The notes under the pieces: model-generated
What the model saw: the letters and a program-made list of their open reading frames with translations, nothing else
Told to the model about the DNA's origin: nothing
Database searches by the model: none
Assembly (NCBI RefSeq): GCF_026239655.1
Contig: NZ_JAPIVO010000007.1
Location: 310,001-374,000 of the forward strand
Direction of reading: 5' to 3'
DNA: 64,000 nt
DNA from: Pedobacter sp. MR2016-24
GTDB taxonomy: Bacteria > Bacteroidota > Bacteroidia > Sphingobacteriales > Sphingobacteriaceae
Program-made: the position numbers and the translations under genes
Shown: positions 25,439 to 34,773 of the stretch, piece after piece
Layout: every line of letters starts with the position of its first letter
Position numbering within the stretch: the first letter of the stretch is position 1

Positions 25439-26095
25439 CTATCTATTACGCTTATTAATGAACATGCATTGAACGGCACCATTTTTCTGACTTTTGATTA
25501 GAACGGAGTTCCCGTTATAGGATACCGTAATAATGTCACCTGAAATATCTTTTCCCCCTCTCTTCCTGATACTTTTGATAATTTTTATCACACGGTAATC
25601 CTGATCAAAAGTATTCCTCGTGCTCCTGGTTTCCGTCAAATTATCATTCAAAAAAACCTGTTCTTCAAGGTAAATAATAAATCCTTTTGGATTGTAAACC
25701 GTTTTAAATTCCCGGTGTACGCCATATGAACCGTATTTGCTATACTCTTCTGTCATCGAAGAATCCGTATACTGATAGCTGTATTTTTCAGCATTGCTCC
25801 GATAAGATGAAGTGTCTTCATCGCTGATTTTTTCCCAGTCTTTTTTTCGGTCAAAAAAAGTATCAAGTCCCGTTGATTTAAATGCTATACCACTTACATA
25901 TTCCTTCAAAGTATCTACATCCTTGAAATTCAGGAACTTATTCGTTTTAAAGACATCATAAGCAATGGTGCTTAATTTTTCATTTTCTGATGGTTTATAA
26001 ATACCTGTGTCCTGGCTCTTTCCCTCAAGGGATAAAAAGACGCAACATACTGCTATTATACATGTATTTTTCAATACAAGTTTTTTATATTTCAT
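25439..26095 (-). CDS. secreted hypothetical protein
   Basis: A 218-residue protein when started at 26095 (MKYKKLVLKNTCIIAVCCVF), which yields a proper signal peptide ending EGKSQ. The frame is open up to 26173, but the extra 26 residues are polar and would bury the signal. The mature part has a tyrosine- and serine-rich middle (SSYRSNAEKYSYQYTDSSM) and beta pairs ending MFINKRNR. No family recognised. It faces the kinase gene (convergent, 48-base gap) and follows the S41 protease on the same strand. Confidence 0.62.
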   Translation of the reverse strand: MKYKKLVLKNTCIIAVCCVFLSLEGKSQDTGIYKPSENEKLSTIAYDVFKTNKFLNFKDVDTLKEYVSGIAFKSTGLDTFFDRKKDWEKISDEDTSSYRSNAEKYSYQYTDSSMTEEYSKYGSYGVHREFKTVYNPKGFIIYLEEQVFLNDNLTETRSTRNTFDQDYRVIKIIKSIRKRGGKDISGDIITVSYNGNSVLIKSQKNGAVQCMFINKRNR

Positions 26096-26222
26096 TTGAT
26101 CTGTTCTTGAATAACATGACAAAATAGCTTTATTCTTCGTGTATTTATCAGCAGCTCTATCTTTGGTACACAATCCTAATTAAACGCATGCGCTAATTTA
26201 TTATCTGACTTACAAACAAGGA

Positions 26223-27251
26223 TTATTGCTGTTTTTTGAGCCATTTTAAAGCCTGATTAACTTTCATATCCAGATTGATATCTTCAAAATTATCCTCACC
26301 ATTAATCAGTACATCCGGCGAAATATACTTTTTATATATTTTGCCATTTCTATCTGCATCGTAATCTACAGCCAGATTTAAACCGGCAAGACTATTAATC
26401 TTGAAACCTTCATTTGCTGTAGTATATCCTGCAGTATTTTCACCGATTAAAATGGAACGTTTCCGGCCAATGGTGCTGATTGCCACAACTTCACCAGAAC
26501 TGGCTGTTCTGCCACTAATCAATACTGCAAGTGGAATCAGTTCATTCTTTTGTAATCCGGTTGAGGGCAGTGTAGATACCTGCTGCTGATCCAGATAAAT
26601 ATTTCCTCCCTTTAGTATCCATTCTCCATCCTCTTCACCATGCTGATTCACAAAGCTGCCGATTTTCCCTTCCCCTATTAATTCGGACAAACCCGCGAGC
26701 ATCTGAAACATACTCCCCCCTGTATTTAGTCTCAGATCCAATACCCATCCCCGGATCTGCCTGGTGTTCACTGCTGCAATCGCTCTGCGAATTGCCTGCG
26801 CTTCTTTATTAATATTTTTACCACTAAAATCATTATTGCCTGGCAGCAGGATATATCCGGTGTGTTTATCCAGCAACTTAACTACCAGCGTATCATACCG
26901 TTTTATGGCATTAATCACAACTTTGTTGAGATAAGGTTCATTGCTTTTCCAGTAATAGGACTTGTCCTTATATTTCAGTACTCCATGATGGTCGTCAATA
27001 TGCTCGAATATATAAGGAAATATAGCTGCTACAGCTGCGTAATCATCTGCGCCATCAGCTTTGTCGTAAACATCTTTTTTCAGCATCTGCCAGTCTATTT
27101 TATCTCTATTTATTGAATTCGCCTGAATCAGCGCTAAACTCTTATCGATAAATACTTTTACGCTGTCAGCCATTTTTACTGGTCGATTTTGAGCAGAGAG
27201 GTTAAAAGAGAAAAGAATTGTGGTAAAGAAAATTATTATGAGATGTTTCAT
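26223..27251 (-). CDS. S41-family peptidase (tail-specific protease-like)
   Basis: A 342-residue secreted protein with a signal peptide (about 1-20, ending FNLSAQ). The S41 core is visible: GWVLDLRLNTGGSMFQMLAG, then VLISGRTASSGEVVAIS with the likely nucleophile serine, then IGENTAGYTTANEGFKI. There is no PDZ domain, and the lysine of the CtpA Ser-Lys dyad is not in the usual place. It is thus closer to the IRBP/tricorn-type branch, which uses other residues. The gene ends the tRNA-bounded segment, reading away from tRNA-Lys copy 2. Its substrate is unknown; envelope proteins are likely. Confidence 0.85.
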   Translation of the reverse strand: MKHLIIIFFTTILFSFNLSAQNRPVKMADSVKVFIDKSLALIQANSINRDKIDWQMLKKDVYDKADGADDYAAVAAIFPYIFEHIDDHHGVLKYKDKSYYWKSNEPYLNKVVINAIKRYDTLVVKLLDKHTGYILLPGNNDFSGKNINKEAQAIRRAIAAVNTRQIRGWVLDLRLNTGGSMFQMLAGLSELIGEGKIGSFVNQHGEEDGEWILKGGNIYLDQQQVSTLPSTGLQKNELIPLAVLISGRTASSGEVVAISTIGRKRSILIGENTAGYTTANEGFKINSLAGLNLAVDYDADRNGKIYKKYISPDVLINGEDNFEDINLDMKVNQALKWLKKQQ

Positions 27252-27380
27252 CTGTTAAAGATGATACAAATAGCCAATTGGTTGCAGTGAAAAAAAATAA
27301 AGATTAATTTATTTTAACCTATTGATATACTATACATTAAGCATAAACCCTGATTTCAATCCGATTTTTATTAGAATAAG

Positions 27381-27412
27381 TTGTGACAACATGATTTATT
27401 TTTCTATCTTCG
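27381..27412 (+). promoter_or_regulatory. promoter of tRNA-Lys copy 2
   Basis: A TTG at 27381-27383 and TATCTTCG at 27405-27412 are separated by 21 bases, fitting a Bacteroidota -33/-7 pair with a TTCG variant. The -7 box ends 22 bases before the tRNA, exactly as for copy 1. Confidence 0.55.
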
Positions 27413-27434
27413 CACCTCCTTAAACAAGGAAAAT

Positions 27435-27507
27435 GATTCCGTAGCTCAGCTGGTAGAGCATTACACTTTTAATGTAGTGGTCCTGGGTTCGAATCCCAGC
27501 GGGATCA
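27435..27507 (+). tRNA. tRNA-Lys (UUU), copy 2
   Basis: Identical over all 73 bases to the gene at 19420-19492, including anticodon TTT and discriminator A, again without an encoded CCA. About 25 bases upstream are also nearly the same, while the downstream sequence is unrelated. Confidence 0.97.
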
Positions 27508-27531
27508 CATCTAAGACTATCACAACATATC

Positions 27532-27570
27532 ACCCTGCAATCACACGATTAGCAGGGTTTTTGTTTTTTA
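27532..27570 (+). terminator. terminator of tRNA-Lys copy 2
   Basis: A 7-base GC-rich stem (27532-27538 with 27552-27558) with a 13-base loop, followed by TTTTTGTTTTTT. It differs in sequence from the terminator of copy 1. Confidence 0.8.
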
Positions 27571-27822
27571 AGGATTTCCAGAATTGTACATGATCTCTTT
27601 TTGCAAAAAAAAGACTGGACTGACAGTAGAGACATGAACAAAGCTAATTTATTCCGTGTTTGATTTTCAATATCTAAAAACAACGCATTCCATTGATTTA
27701 TAATTAGATGAAGATAATATCAATTTGATTTTCTTTTCCTCTGATATCTTCATGGCTTAAAAACGTTAGCTGTTCTTTTACTTTGTGACAACGTTTAAAT
27801 ACGCTTAACCAAATTTACAACC
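27571..27822 (+). other. AT-rich leader region before the GH31 genes
   Basis: No open frame of note between the tRNA terminator and the first GH31 gene. A TTACTTTGTGAC segment near 27778-27790 is one base short of a perfect -7 box and is the best promoter candidate for the GH31 pair. A direct regulatory repeat was not found. Confidence 0.35.
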
Positions 27823-30042
27823 ATGCAGTCTAAGTCTGAATTTCATTTACAAAAGCAATCTTTTAGATTCAAACCATATGCCAGATACTTATATCTATTT
27901 ATTATTCTTACTATAATCTGCTCCAGCCCTTTATTCGCTATTAATGTACCCATCAGTAAATCTGGTATTGTAGGTAAGGGCATAGCAGTTTTCATCCCTC
28001 AGGGCTACGATCAGCAAAAGACACCAACTCTAATGCTGAAAAAAGAACGCGCCATATCAGGACCTGTACCTCCGACCTGGAAAATCAGGCCGGAATTTAC
28101 GGTGGCAAATGGCAAAACCAATGCAACAGTGATGTTTAGTGGAAACATTAGTCTGTATGGTGGCGGCGAAGTAACCGGACCGCTATTGCGCAATGGCAAA
28201 AAAATCAAACTCTGGAATACTGATAGTGGTGCTTATGGTGTTGATGAAGGCTCAAGATTGTATCAAACGCATCCCTGGGTAATGGGAGTAAGAGCAGATG
28301 GAAGTGCCTTCGGCATTCTCTTCGATAGTTATTGGAAAGCTGAAATGACTACCGAAAATGACAGGGTGGAATTTGAAAGCGAAGGTCCTGTATTTCGTAT
28401 TTTTGTAATCGACAGAAACTCGCCGCAGGAAGTAGTAAAAGGCCTTGCAGAACTGACCGGCACAATGGAGATGCCGCCAAGGTGGGCATTAGGGTATCAG
28501 CAATGTCGATTTTCTTATACATCAGAAACCCGCGTCAAAGAAATTGCAAACACCTTCCGCACCAGGATGCTGCCATGTGATGTGATCTGGATGGATATCG
28601 ATTATATGGAAGGTTATCGGGTATTTACATTTAATCAGCAAAACTTTCCCAATCCAAAACAGTTAAATGCAGACCTTCATTCAAAAGGTTTCAAATCAGT
28701 ATTTATGATTGATCCCGGGGTAAAAGCTGATCCCTCCTATTCAGTCTACAAATCCGGTTCTGCCAATGATATATGGGTAAAAGATCAATCTGGAAAAGAA
28801 TATCATGGCAAGGTGTGGCCGGGTGATTGCGCTTTCCCGGATTTTACGATGCCCAAAACACGAAAATGGTGGGCCGGATTATATAAAGACTTTTTAGCCA
28901 CCGGTATTGATGGAGTATGGAATGATATGAATGAGCCGGCTGTGAACGACAGTGAATTTGCAAAAGATTTACAACTCGGCACTATGCCTTACAACACACC
29001 GCATCGCGGTGGCGGAAATCTGCCTGCAGGACCTCACCTGCTTTATCACAACGCTTACGGACGACTAATGGTTGAGGCAACGAGGGACGGAGTGCTGGCG
29101 GTGAATCCGGAAAAGCGTCCCTTTGTATTAACAAGAGCTAACTTATTAGGCGGACAGCGTTATGCAGCTACCTGGACGGGTGATAATTACGCGGATGAAC
29201 GTTTCATGAAGTTATCTGTACCTATGTCCCTAACCCTTGGCTTATCCGGACAACCCTTCAGCGGCCCTGACATTGGTGGTTTCCTGGGCAACACCTCTGC
29301 CGATCTTTGGGGCCAGTGGCTGGGTTTTGGGGTCTTTCTGCCCTTTACCAGGGGGCACGCCTGTGCAGGCACAAACGATAAAGAACCCTGGGCATTCGGA
29401 CCTGAAATGGAGCAAACTTCCAGAATTGCTTTAAACCGTCGTTACCGCCTATTACCTTATCTGTATACTTTGTTTTATCAGGCGCATCAGACAGGTATGC
29501 CGGTTATGCAGCCATTATTTTTTGATAATCCGAAAGACACCACCCTGCGAAATGAGGAACAGGCGTTTTTATTGGGCAAAAATCTCATGGTAGTGCCTGC
29601 TTTTGCAAAAAATACACATTTACCCAAGGGTAAATGGGAAGAACTACACCTGGTAGAAGGCGAAGAGCATGATAAATACCAGGCTAAATTACTGCTCAAG
29701 AGTGGCGCCATCATCCCGGCCGGAGAGGTAATTCAGCATACCCTGGAGAACTCGATTGCTAATCTTTCCTTATATATCAACCTGGATCATAAAGGAACTG
29801 CAAGCGGGGAATTATACTGGGATGCCGGAGAAGGATGGGCTTTCAGAAAAGGAGATTATAAGCTGCTGAAGCTTCATGCCAAACTTGAAAATGACATCGT
29901 TGCTATTTCGCTTCTTACAGACGCAGGCAGCTATCCTATTGCGAAGGAAATCCGATCAGTTAAGGTCTTTGTCATTCAGGACGGTAAGCAATTTATAGGT
30001 AATGGCGACCTTCAGCATGGCGTTCGCATCAATATAAAATAA
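27823..30042 (+). CDS. GH31 glycosidase (alpha-glucosidase type), secreted
   Basis: A 739-residue GH31 enzyme with an N-terminal hydrophobic segment (about 25-44) serving as signal or anchor. The (beta/alpha)8 core shows the nucleophile Asp368 in GVWNDMNEPAVND and the acid/base Asp454 in AATWTGDNYAD, with the CRFSY and WMDIDYM blocks before them. The DMNEP form is typical of alpha-glucosidases and related enzymes acting on alpha-1,4/1,6-glucosides. It lacks the long C-terminal DUF5110 part seen in its neighbour. First gene of the utilisation locus, 22 bases upstream of the second GH31 gene and surely co-transcribed with it. Confidence 0.92.
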   Translation: MQSKSEFHLQKQSFRFKPYARYLYLFIILTIICSSPLFAINVPISKSGIVGKGIAVFIPQGYDQQKTPTLMLKKERAISGPVPPTWKIRPEFTVANGKTNATVMFSGNISLYGGGEVTGPLLRNGKKIKLWNTDSGAYGVDEGSRLYQTHPWVMGVRADGSAFGILFDSYWKAEMTTENDRVEFESEGPVFRIFVIDRNSPQEVVKGLAELTGTMEMPPRWALGYQQCRFSYTSETRVKEIANTFRTRMLPCDVIWMDIDYMEGYRVFTFNQQNFPNPKQLNADLHSKGFKSVFMIDPGVKADPSYSVYKSGSANDIWVKDQSGKEYHGKVWPGDCAFPDFTMPKTRKWWAGLYKDFLATGIDGVWNDMNEPAVNDSEFAKDLQLGTMPYNTPHRGGGNLPAGPHLLYHNAYGRLMVEATRDGVLAVNPEKRPFVLTRANLLGGQRYAATWTGDNYADERFMKLSVPMSLTLGLSGQPFSGPDIGGFLGNTSADLWGQWLGFGVFLPFTRGHACAGTNDKEPWAFGPEMEQTSRIALNRRYRLLPYLYTLFYQAHQTGMPVMQPLFFDNPKDTTLRNEEQAFLLGKNLMVVPAFAKNTHLPKGKWEELHLVEGEEHDKYQAKLLLKSGAIIPAGEVIQHTLENSIANLSLYINLDHKGTASGELYWDAGEGWAFRKGDYKLLKLHAKLENDIVAISLLTDAGSYPIAKEIRSVKVFVIQDGKQFIGNGDLQHGVRINIK

Positions 30043-30064
30043 TCTCATCAAATATCATTACAAT

Positions 30065-32701
30065 ATGTTCCGCTTTAATGTAAATAGTACTTATTTATTC
30101 AAAATAGCATTGCTGCTGTTACTGCCCTCCGTACAAATGAGTATAACCTGTGCACAAACAACGATGCATCCGCTGGCCAATGCAAAGGCAGTGATACAAT
30201 CGGGACAGGCTCGGTTCACAGTACTGACCCCCCGTCTAATCCGCATGGAGTGGACGTCTACTGCGCCATTTATGGACAAGCCTACCTTAACCGTTATCAA
30301 CAGGAACTTACCTGTACCAAAGTTCAGCTCCAGTGTGGAGAATAATGATCTGGTCATCCGCACTGAGGAGCTCGAGTTACGCTATAAAACCGGATCAGGG
30401 AAGTTCAACGCAGATAATTTAGTGGTCAAGGCTTTAACTCCACCTCATTTCTTTAGCTGGTCGCCAGGCAAGGCCCAAAAAGGCAACTTAAAGGGGACTT
30501 CCAGAACACTGGATAATTATGACGGCGACTATCACATCTGGGATAAAAAGAAGATGGAACTGGAAGATGGTCTGTTGGCTACCGACGGATGGACAGTGAT
30601 TGATGATGCTCAAAAGCTTCTTTTTGATAATTCTGAATGGCCATGGGTAACTAACCATCCTGCTAAAGATTATCAGGATTTTTACTTCTTTGGTTACGGT
30701 CACCAATACAAAAAAGCTTTGTACGATTATACACAGATTGCGGGACGTGTACCCCTGCCCCCTCGTTATGCCTTTGGCTACTGGTGGTCGCGCTACTGGA
30801 GTTACTCTGACAATGAAATGCGGGATGTGGTAGAAAACTTTAAATCCCACAATGTGCCGCTGGATGTGTTTGTGATTGATATGGACTGGCACCAGACTGA
30901 TAGTCTGCGTACAAAATATGATGTGTTCGACCAAACGAAACACTGGACCGGCTGGACCTGGAACAAGCGTCTCTTCCCGGATCCTGCGAATGCGTTGAGC
31001 TGGATGAAAACAAAAGATCTGAAGGTGACACTTAACCTGCACCCTGCATCGGGCATTGCCCCTTTTGAAGAGCCGTACCAAAGAATGGCCAGAGCGCTGA
31101 ACTTTGATACCAGCACCAGGGCGAATATCCCTTATGAAGGCTCAAATAAAAAATTTATGTCTTCCCTGTTTGATCAGGTATTGCACCCGATGGAAAAAAC
31201 AGGTGTAAGCTTCTGGTGGCTCGACTGGCAACAATGGGCTAATGATAAAAAAATTCCTGAACTCAACAATACCTGGTGGCTCAACTATGTGTTCTTTACT
31301 GATATGGAACGCAGGAATACCACGCGTCCGCTGTTGTATCACCGTTGGGGTGGACTGGGCAATCACCGTTATCAGTTAGGTTTTTCCGGAGATGCCGTAA
31401 TTTCATGGAAGTCGTTGGCCTTTCAGCCTTATTTTACCAGCAGCGCATCGAATGTGCTTTACGGATACTGGAGCCATGATATCGGCGGGCACCAGTTTGG
31501 ACCAGGTTCAGATCAAAAACTTGACCCTGAATTGTACGTACGCTGGATGCAATATGGTGCGCTCAGTCCAATCTTTCGCTCGCATTCCTCCAAAAATGCA
31601 AATCTGAACAAGGAAGTCTGGAATTTTAGCGGCCAATACTATGACGCCCTGAAAAATGCAATCAATCTGAGATATGAACTGGCACCATACATTTATACCA
31701 TGGCTCGCAAAACTTACGAAACAGGTATTTCAATCTGCCGACCACTCTATTATGATTATCCGGAAGATGAAGAGGCATATCAATTCCAGTCAGAATACAT
31801 GTTTGGAGATGATATGCTGATTGCACCTATTGTTGAGGCGATGGACAAAGGACAATCAAAACTTAAAGTCTGGCTTCCTGAGGGAAATAACTGGTTTGAA
31901 TGGCACACAGGCACTTTGTTAAAAGGCGGACAAAAGGTTAAACGCAGTTTCTCTTTAGAAGAGTATCCGATCTATGTAAAAGCCGGAGCTGTGGTTCCTG
32001 CCTACAAGCAGACCAAAAACCTGTCAGTTCAGCCAGATAAATCAGTGATAGCTATTTTCCCTGGCGCAGATGGATCTGCTAATGTTTATGAAGATGCTGG
32101 TAATTCAAAAAAATATGCAACGGAGTATGCATCAACATCAATTATATCTAAGTACCTGTCGGGCAGAAAGCAGGAGATTACGATCAGGCCGCGTAAAGGT
32201 ACTTACCCGAATATGCCCCTGGAAAGAACATATGTAGTGCGTTTGTTAGGTGCAGAAATGCCGCGTTCTATTTTAGTAAACAATAAAAAAATGAACTATG
32301 CTGTTGAACCGGGTATAAATACATGGAATTACAATGGTAAAGATTTGTCTGTAGAAATCTCATTACCTGAAACAAATTGCGCCCGGCAGCAACGCATCAC
32401 CGTTCAATATGATGAAAATGATAAAATCGATGTAAATACCGGCCTGGTAAAAAAGTTCCGTCAGCTGAGCAAAACTGTCACTGCCCTAAAGTTCAAAGAC
32501 GCAGATATTATTTTACCGGAGCTTGTAGGACGCTGCGAAGAAACCAACCGAAGTTTGTCTTATTATCCTTCGCAGTTCTATAAAAACCTGCGCTACTTTG
32601 AAAGTCAGTTCAGCAACCTGTCACAGGCAATTATAGAAACCACGAATAAAGACAATGTGAAATGGTTTGAAGAACAGCTCGACCAATTGAAAAACAACTA
32701 A
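30065..32701 (+). CDS. GH31 glycosidase, second of the pair, secreted
   Basis: An 878-residue GH31 protein with a signal peptide (to about 31, ending ITCAQ). It has a different active-site signature from its neighbour: nucleophile Asp387 in FWWLDWQQW and acid/base Asp443 in LGFSGDAVISW, preceded by VIDMDWHQTD. This WWLDWQQ branch includes enzymes of varied specificity, so the substrate cannot be read from sequence. A beta-sandwich DUF5110-like region follows (about 690-790), and about 80 extra helical residues at the C-terminus are not part of the usual family length. It shares an operon with the first GH31 gene. Complementary cleavage of one branched alpha-glycan is likely. Confidence 0.92.
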   Translation: MFRFNVNSTYLFKIALLLLLPSVQMSITCAQTTMHPLANAKAVIQSGQARFTVLTPRLIRMEWTSTAPFMDKPTLTVINRNLPVPKFSSSVENNDLVIRTEELELRYKTGSGKFNADNLVVKALTPPHFFSWSPGKAQKGNLKGTSRTLDNYDGDYHIWDKKKMELEDGLLATDGWTVIDDAQKLLFDNSEWPWVTNHPAKDYQDFYFFGYGHQYKKALYDYTQIAGRVPLPPRYAFGYWWSRYWSYSDNEMRDVVENFKSHNVPLDVFVIDMDWHQTDSLRTKYDVFDQTKHWTGWTWNKRLFPDPANALSWMKTKDLKVTLNLHPASGIAPFEEPYQRMARALNFDTSTRANIPYEGSNKKFMSSLFDQVLHPMEKTGVSFWWLDWQQWANDKKIPELNNTWWLNYVFFTDMERRNTTRPLLYHRWGGLGNHRYQLGFSGDAVISWKSLAFQPYFTSSASNVLYGYWSHDIGGHQFGPGSDQKLDPELYVRWMQYGALSPIFRSHSSKNANLNKEVWNFSGQYYDALKNAINLRYELAPYIYTMARKTYETGISICRPLYYDYPEDEEAYQFQSEYMFGDDMLIAPIVEAMDKGQSKLKVWLPEGNNWFEWHTGTLLKGGQKVKRSFSLEEYPIYVKAGAVVPAYKQTKNLSVQPDKSVIAIFPGADGSANVYEDAGNSKKYATEYASTSIISKYLSGRKQEITIRPRKGTYPNMPLERTYVVRLLGAEMPRSILVNNKKMNYAVEPGINTWNYNGKDLSVEISLPETNCARQQRITVQYDENDKIDVNTGLVKKFRQLSKTVTALKFKDADIILPELVGRCEETNRSLSYYPSQFYKNLRYFESQFSNLSQAIIETTNKDNVKWFEEQLDQLKNN

Positions 32702-32719
32702 AAAATAATATAAGCTGAT

Positions 32720-32755
32720 CATCATGGAGCAGAAAAAACTCCATGATGCTTCTTT
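32720..32755 (+). terminator. terminator after the GH31 pair
   Basis: A perfect 10-base stem (32720-32729 with 32739-32748) and a 9-base A-rich loop, followed by CTTCTTTT. It lies between convergent genes, and its AT flanks allow use from both sides. Confidence 0.7.
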
Positions 32756-32791
32756 TGCTGGTAGATACCATGAAACACACTAACGTCCGCA

Positions 32792-34399
32792 TTAATACTC
32801 ATCGGTAAATTTGATCTCCATAATTTTTTGCTCAAACTGATCAGGTGTAACCAGGGCCTTGGCCTTGATACGTGCTTTATAGGTATAAACAGTAGTTAAA
32901 GAATAATCCAGTATTTTGGCAATCGTCTCTGTATCATTGACGCCTAAACGAATCAGCGCAAAAATACGTAATGAAGCCGTGAGCATTTCTCCCTCTTTCA
33001 ATGTAATTTGCTCCCCCTCTCTCAGCAACGCATTGAAAGAATCCACAAAATTCGGGAAAAGCGTTAAAAAGACATTATCAAGCGTGTTGTAAAGCTGTGT
33101 TTTCTCCTGCTGTATCTGTACGTTACCGAGCACCTGTGTAGCATCGCTATATTTACCTAGTTTGATATTGTGCTGCGCTTTACGTTTTACTTTGTCCAGC
33201 GTTTCTATATAGGAGGAACAGGTTTTAAAGAATAAGCCAATCAGTTCTTCTTTTATCCTGGAAGATTCCCACAGTCTATTGTTTACCTGCTCCAGTTCAC
33301 TATTTTTCCCTACAATGATTTTATCATTAATTTTAATCAGCATAACCTGTTTACGAATAAGCACCAGCTGGAAAAGGAGTACTAATGCTACGAGTATAAA
33401 GATGATAATCCCTATCCACAGCATATCTTTCTCATGCTGTTTTTCTTCAATCAGCCGGCTTGCAATAAGCGGTAAGACTGATTCAATCTGTGCTGCACGG
33501 TTTCTGGTACCATAAAATGCAGCGTTATTGAGGGCTTCCTGCATACAGATATAGGCATCGTCGTTCTTGTTATTTTTGAATAACTCTTGTCCTAATAAAA
33601 ATATGGCGAATGTTTCTTTTGTTGCAGAGCGGATATCATTGATAGCGGCAAGGGTTAAAAGCAGGAGCTTATCATCGCCGGCGTAGGCATGGCTGATCCT
33701 GGTCGCGCATATGGCAATCTGGTGCTCAGAAAGCTGATGAGACAAAAGGTAATGATAGAAAAAAACTGCAGCGGGCTTCTTTTTTTTCTCAGCTTCGGGT
33801 AAAAAAGCAAGGTTAATCGTTTTTTCAAGTTCATCCGGATCAATCATACGTCCGGCATTGTTAAAATCGGCTTGTGCAGCCTTATGATAGCGCTTGGCAA
33901 AATAGGCATCATTGTTATAGGCACTTATTTCGGCGTTTAACAATCCACGTAAAGTCAGATAGTCGTAGCGAAATTTTGTGGTCAGGTGTGTAGTATCTAT
34001 CTCCCCGACTGTTTCAAAAGCCTCTTTATAAAAACCCGATTTAAGCAAAACAGTAGCGAGGCCCATTTGTGCTTTGATCAGATATTTTTTTTCATCTAAT
34101 TGTCGGGAAAGGTCGATCAATTCGTGCCCCACTGTAATTGCAGAATCGAAACGAAACGAGGAATATTCCTTAAACAAGTCAGATAACAATTGATAACGCA
34201 TGTCAGTCTGATGTTGATCAACCGCCTGCAACCGGCGTTTTACGGACAGGATGTGTTTTTCTTTATGTTTAATATAGCGGCCTTCTTTTGCCAGCTCCTC
34301 TTTCAGTACCTGCCACAAACTGTCAACCTTCACCTTCTGCCCATAAGCTGAAACGATGCTTACAAGCGAAACAATAAACACTAAAATATTTTTTTTCAT
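32792..34399 (-). CDS. SusR-like membrane transcription regulator (DUF6377)
   Basis: A 535-residue protein with a signal-like N-terminus (to about 20), a periplasmic helical-repeat sensor part to about 320, a membrane helix at about 326-347, a coiled coil, and a cytoplasmic C-terminal domain. That domain has a LuxR-type helix-turn-helix: LIRLGVNDTETIAKILDYSL then TTVYTYKARIKAK. This is the layout of DUF6377 proteins and of SusR, the starch regulator of Bacteroides thetaiotaomicron, which I recall as being of nearly equal length. It lies inside the locus, convergent with the GH31 pair and divergent from the GH43 gene. It most likely senses an oligosaccharide in the periplasm and activates these genes. 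Confidence 0.85.
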   Translation of the reverse strand: MKKNILVFIVSLVSIVSAYGQKVKVDSLWQVLKEELAKEGRYIKHKEKHILSVKRRLQAVDQHQTDMRYQLLSDLFKEYSSFRFDSAITVGHELIDLSRQLDEKKYLIKAQMGLATVLLKSGFYKEAFETVGEIDTTHLTTKFRYDYLTLRGLLNAEISAYNNDAYFAKRYHKAAQADFNNAGRMIDPDELEKTINLAFLPEAEKKKKPAAVFFYHYLLSHQLSEHQIAICATRISHAYAGDDKLLLLTLAAINDIRSATKETFAIFLLGQELFKNNKNDDAYICMQEALNNAAFYGTRNRAAQIESVLPLIASRLIEEKQHEKDMLWIGIIIFILVALVLLFQLVLIRKQVMLIKINDKIIVGKNSELEQVNNRLWESSRIKEELIGLFFKTCSSYIETLDKVKRKAQHNIKLGKYSDATQVLGNVQIQQEKTQLYNTLDNVFLTLFPNFVDSFNALLREGEQITLKEGEMLTASLRIFALIRLGVNDTETIAKILDYSLTTVYTYKARIKAKALVTPDQFEQKIMEIKFTDEY

Positions 34400-34773
34400 C
34401 CGTTTAAATTGGTCTTCATTTCTGCTGAAGCTGTCATGATTTACCCGCTGTGGTTCCGCAAATCATGCAGGTTTCATCTGGTAATCTATAAGCCTTAATT
34501 TGCATCTACCATAAACATACAATAAAATATGCTCCCCCATAAATAGCTGGACGCACAACATTCTACTGAGTCAGTACAGGAGCTTAAAATTTGCAGAAAA
34601 CGCCATCAAATCTTAGATTTTGCATACTAAATATATTTTCAATATTCAGATAATCAATTATTTACATTTTCACGAGTTTTGATTTTGAATTCGGTATGGT
34701 GATGTTTTATATCAGGCACTTTATTGTTAGCTACATTTGATCAACCAATTATAAAACCATTTAGAAAACCTGT
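34400..34773. other. divergent regulatory region of the utilisation locus
   Basis: A 374-base AT-rich spacer between the SusR-like gene and the GH43 gene, without a plausible gene. It holds the GH43 promoter candidate at 34732 and an A/T-rich block at 34610-34700 that could bind the regulator. No clear dyad or direct repeat was found by eye. Confidence 0.45.
34732..34739 (+). promoter_or_regulatory. -7 element for the GH43 gene
   Basis: TACATTTG matches TAnnTTTG exactly, 34 bases before the ATG at 34774. A clear -33 TTG is not evident; TTTTA lies at the expected distance, which would fit an activator-dependent promoter. Confidence 0.5.

Noticed and set aside
30488..31081. Long minus-strand frame (197 codons) inside the second GH31 gene
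   Set aside because: It lies entirely opposite a strongly supported enzyme gene, and its composition (many Ile/Val/Phe and Arg) is that of an antisense shadow.
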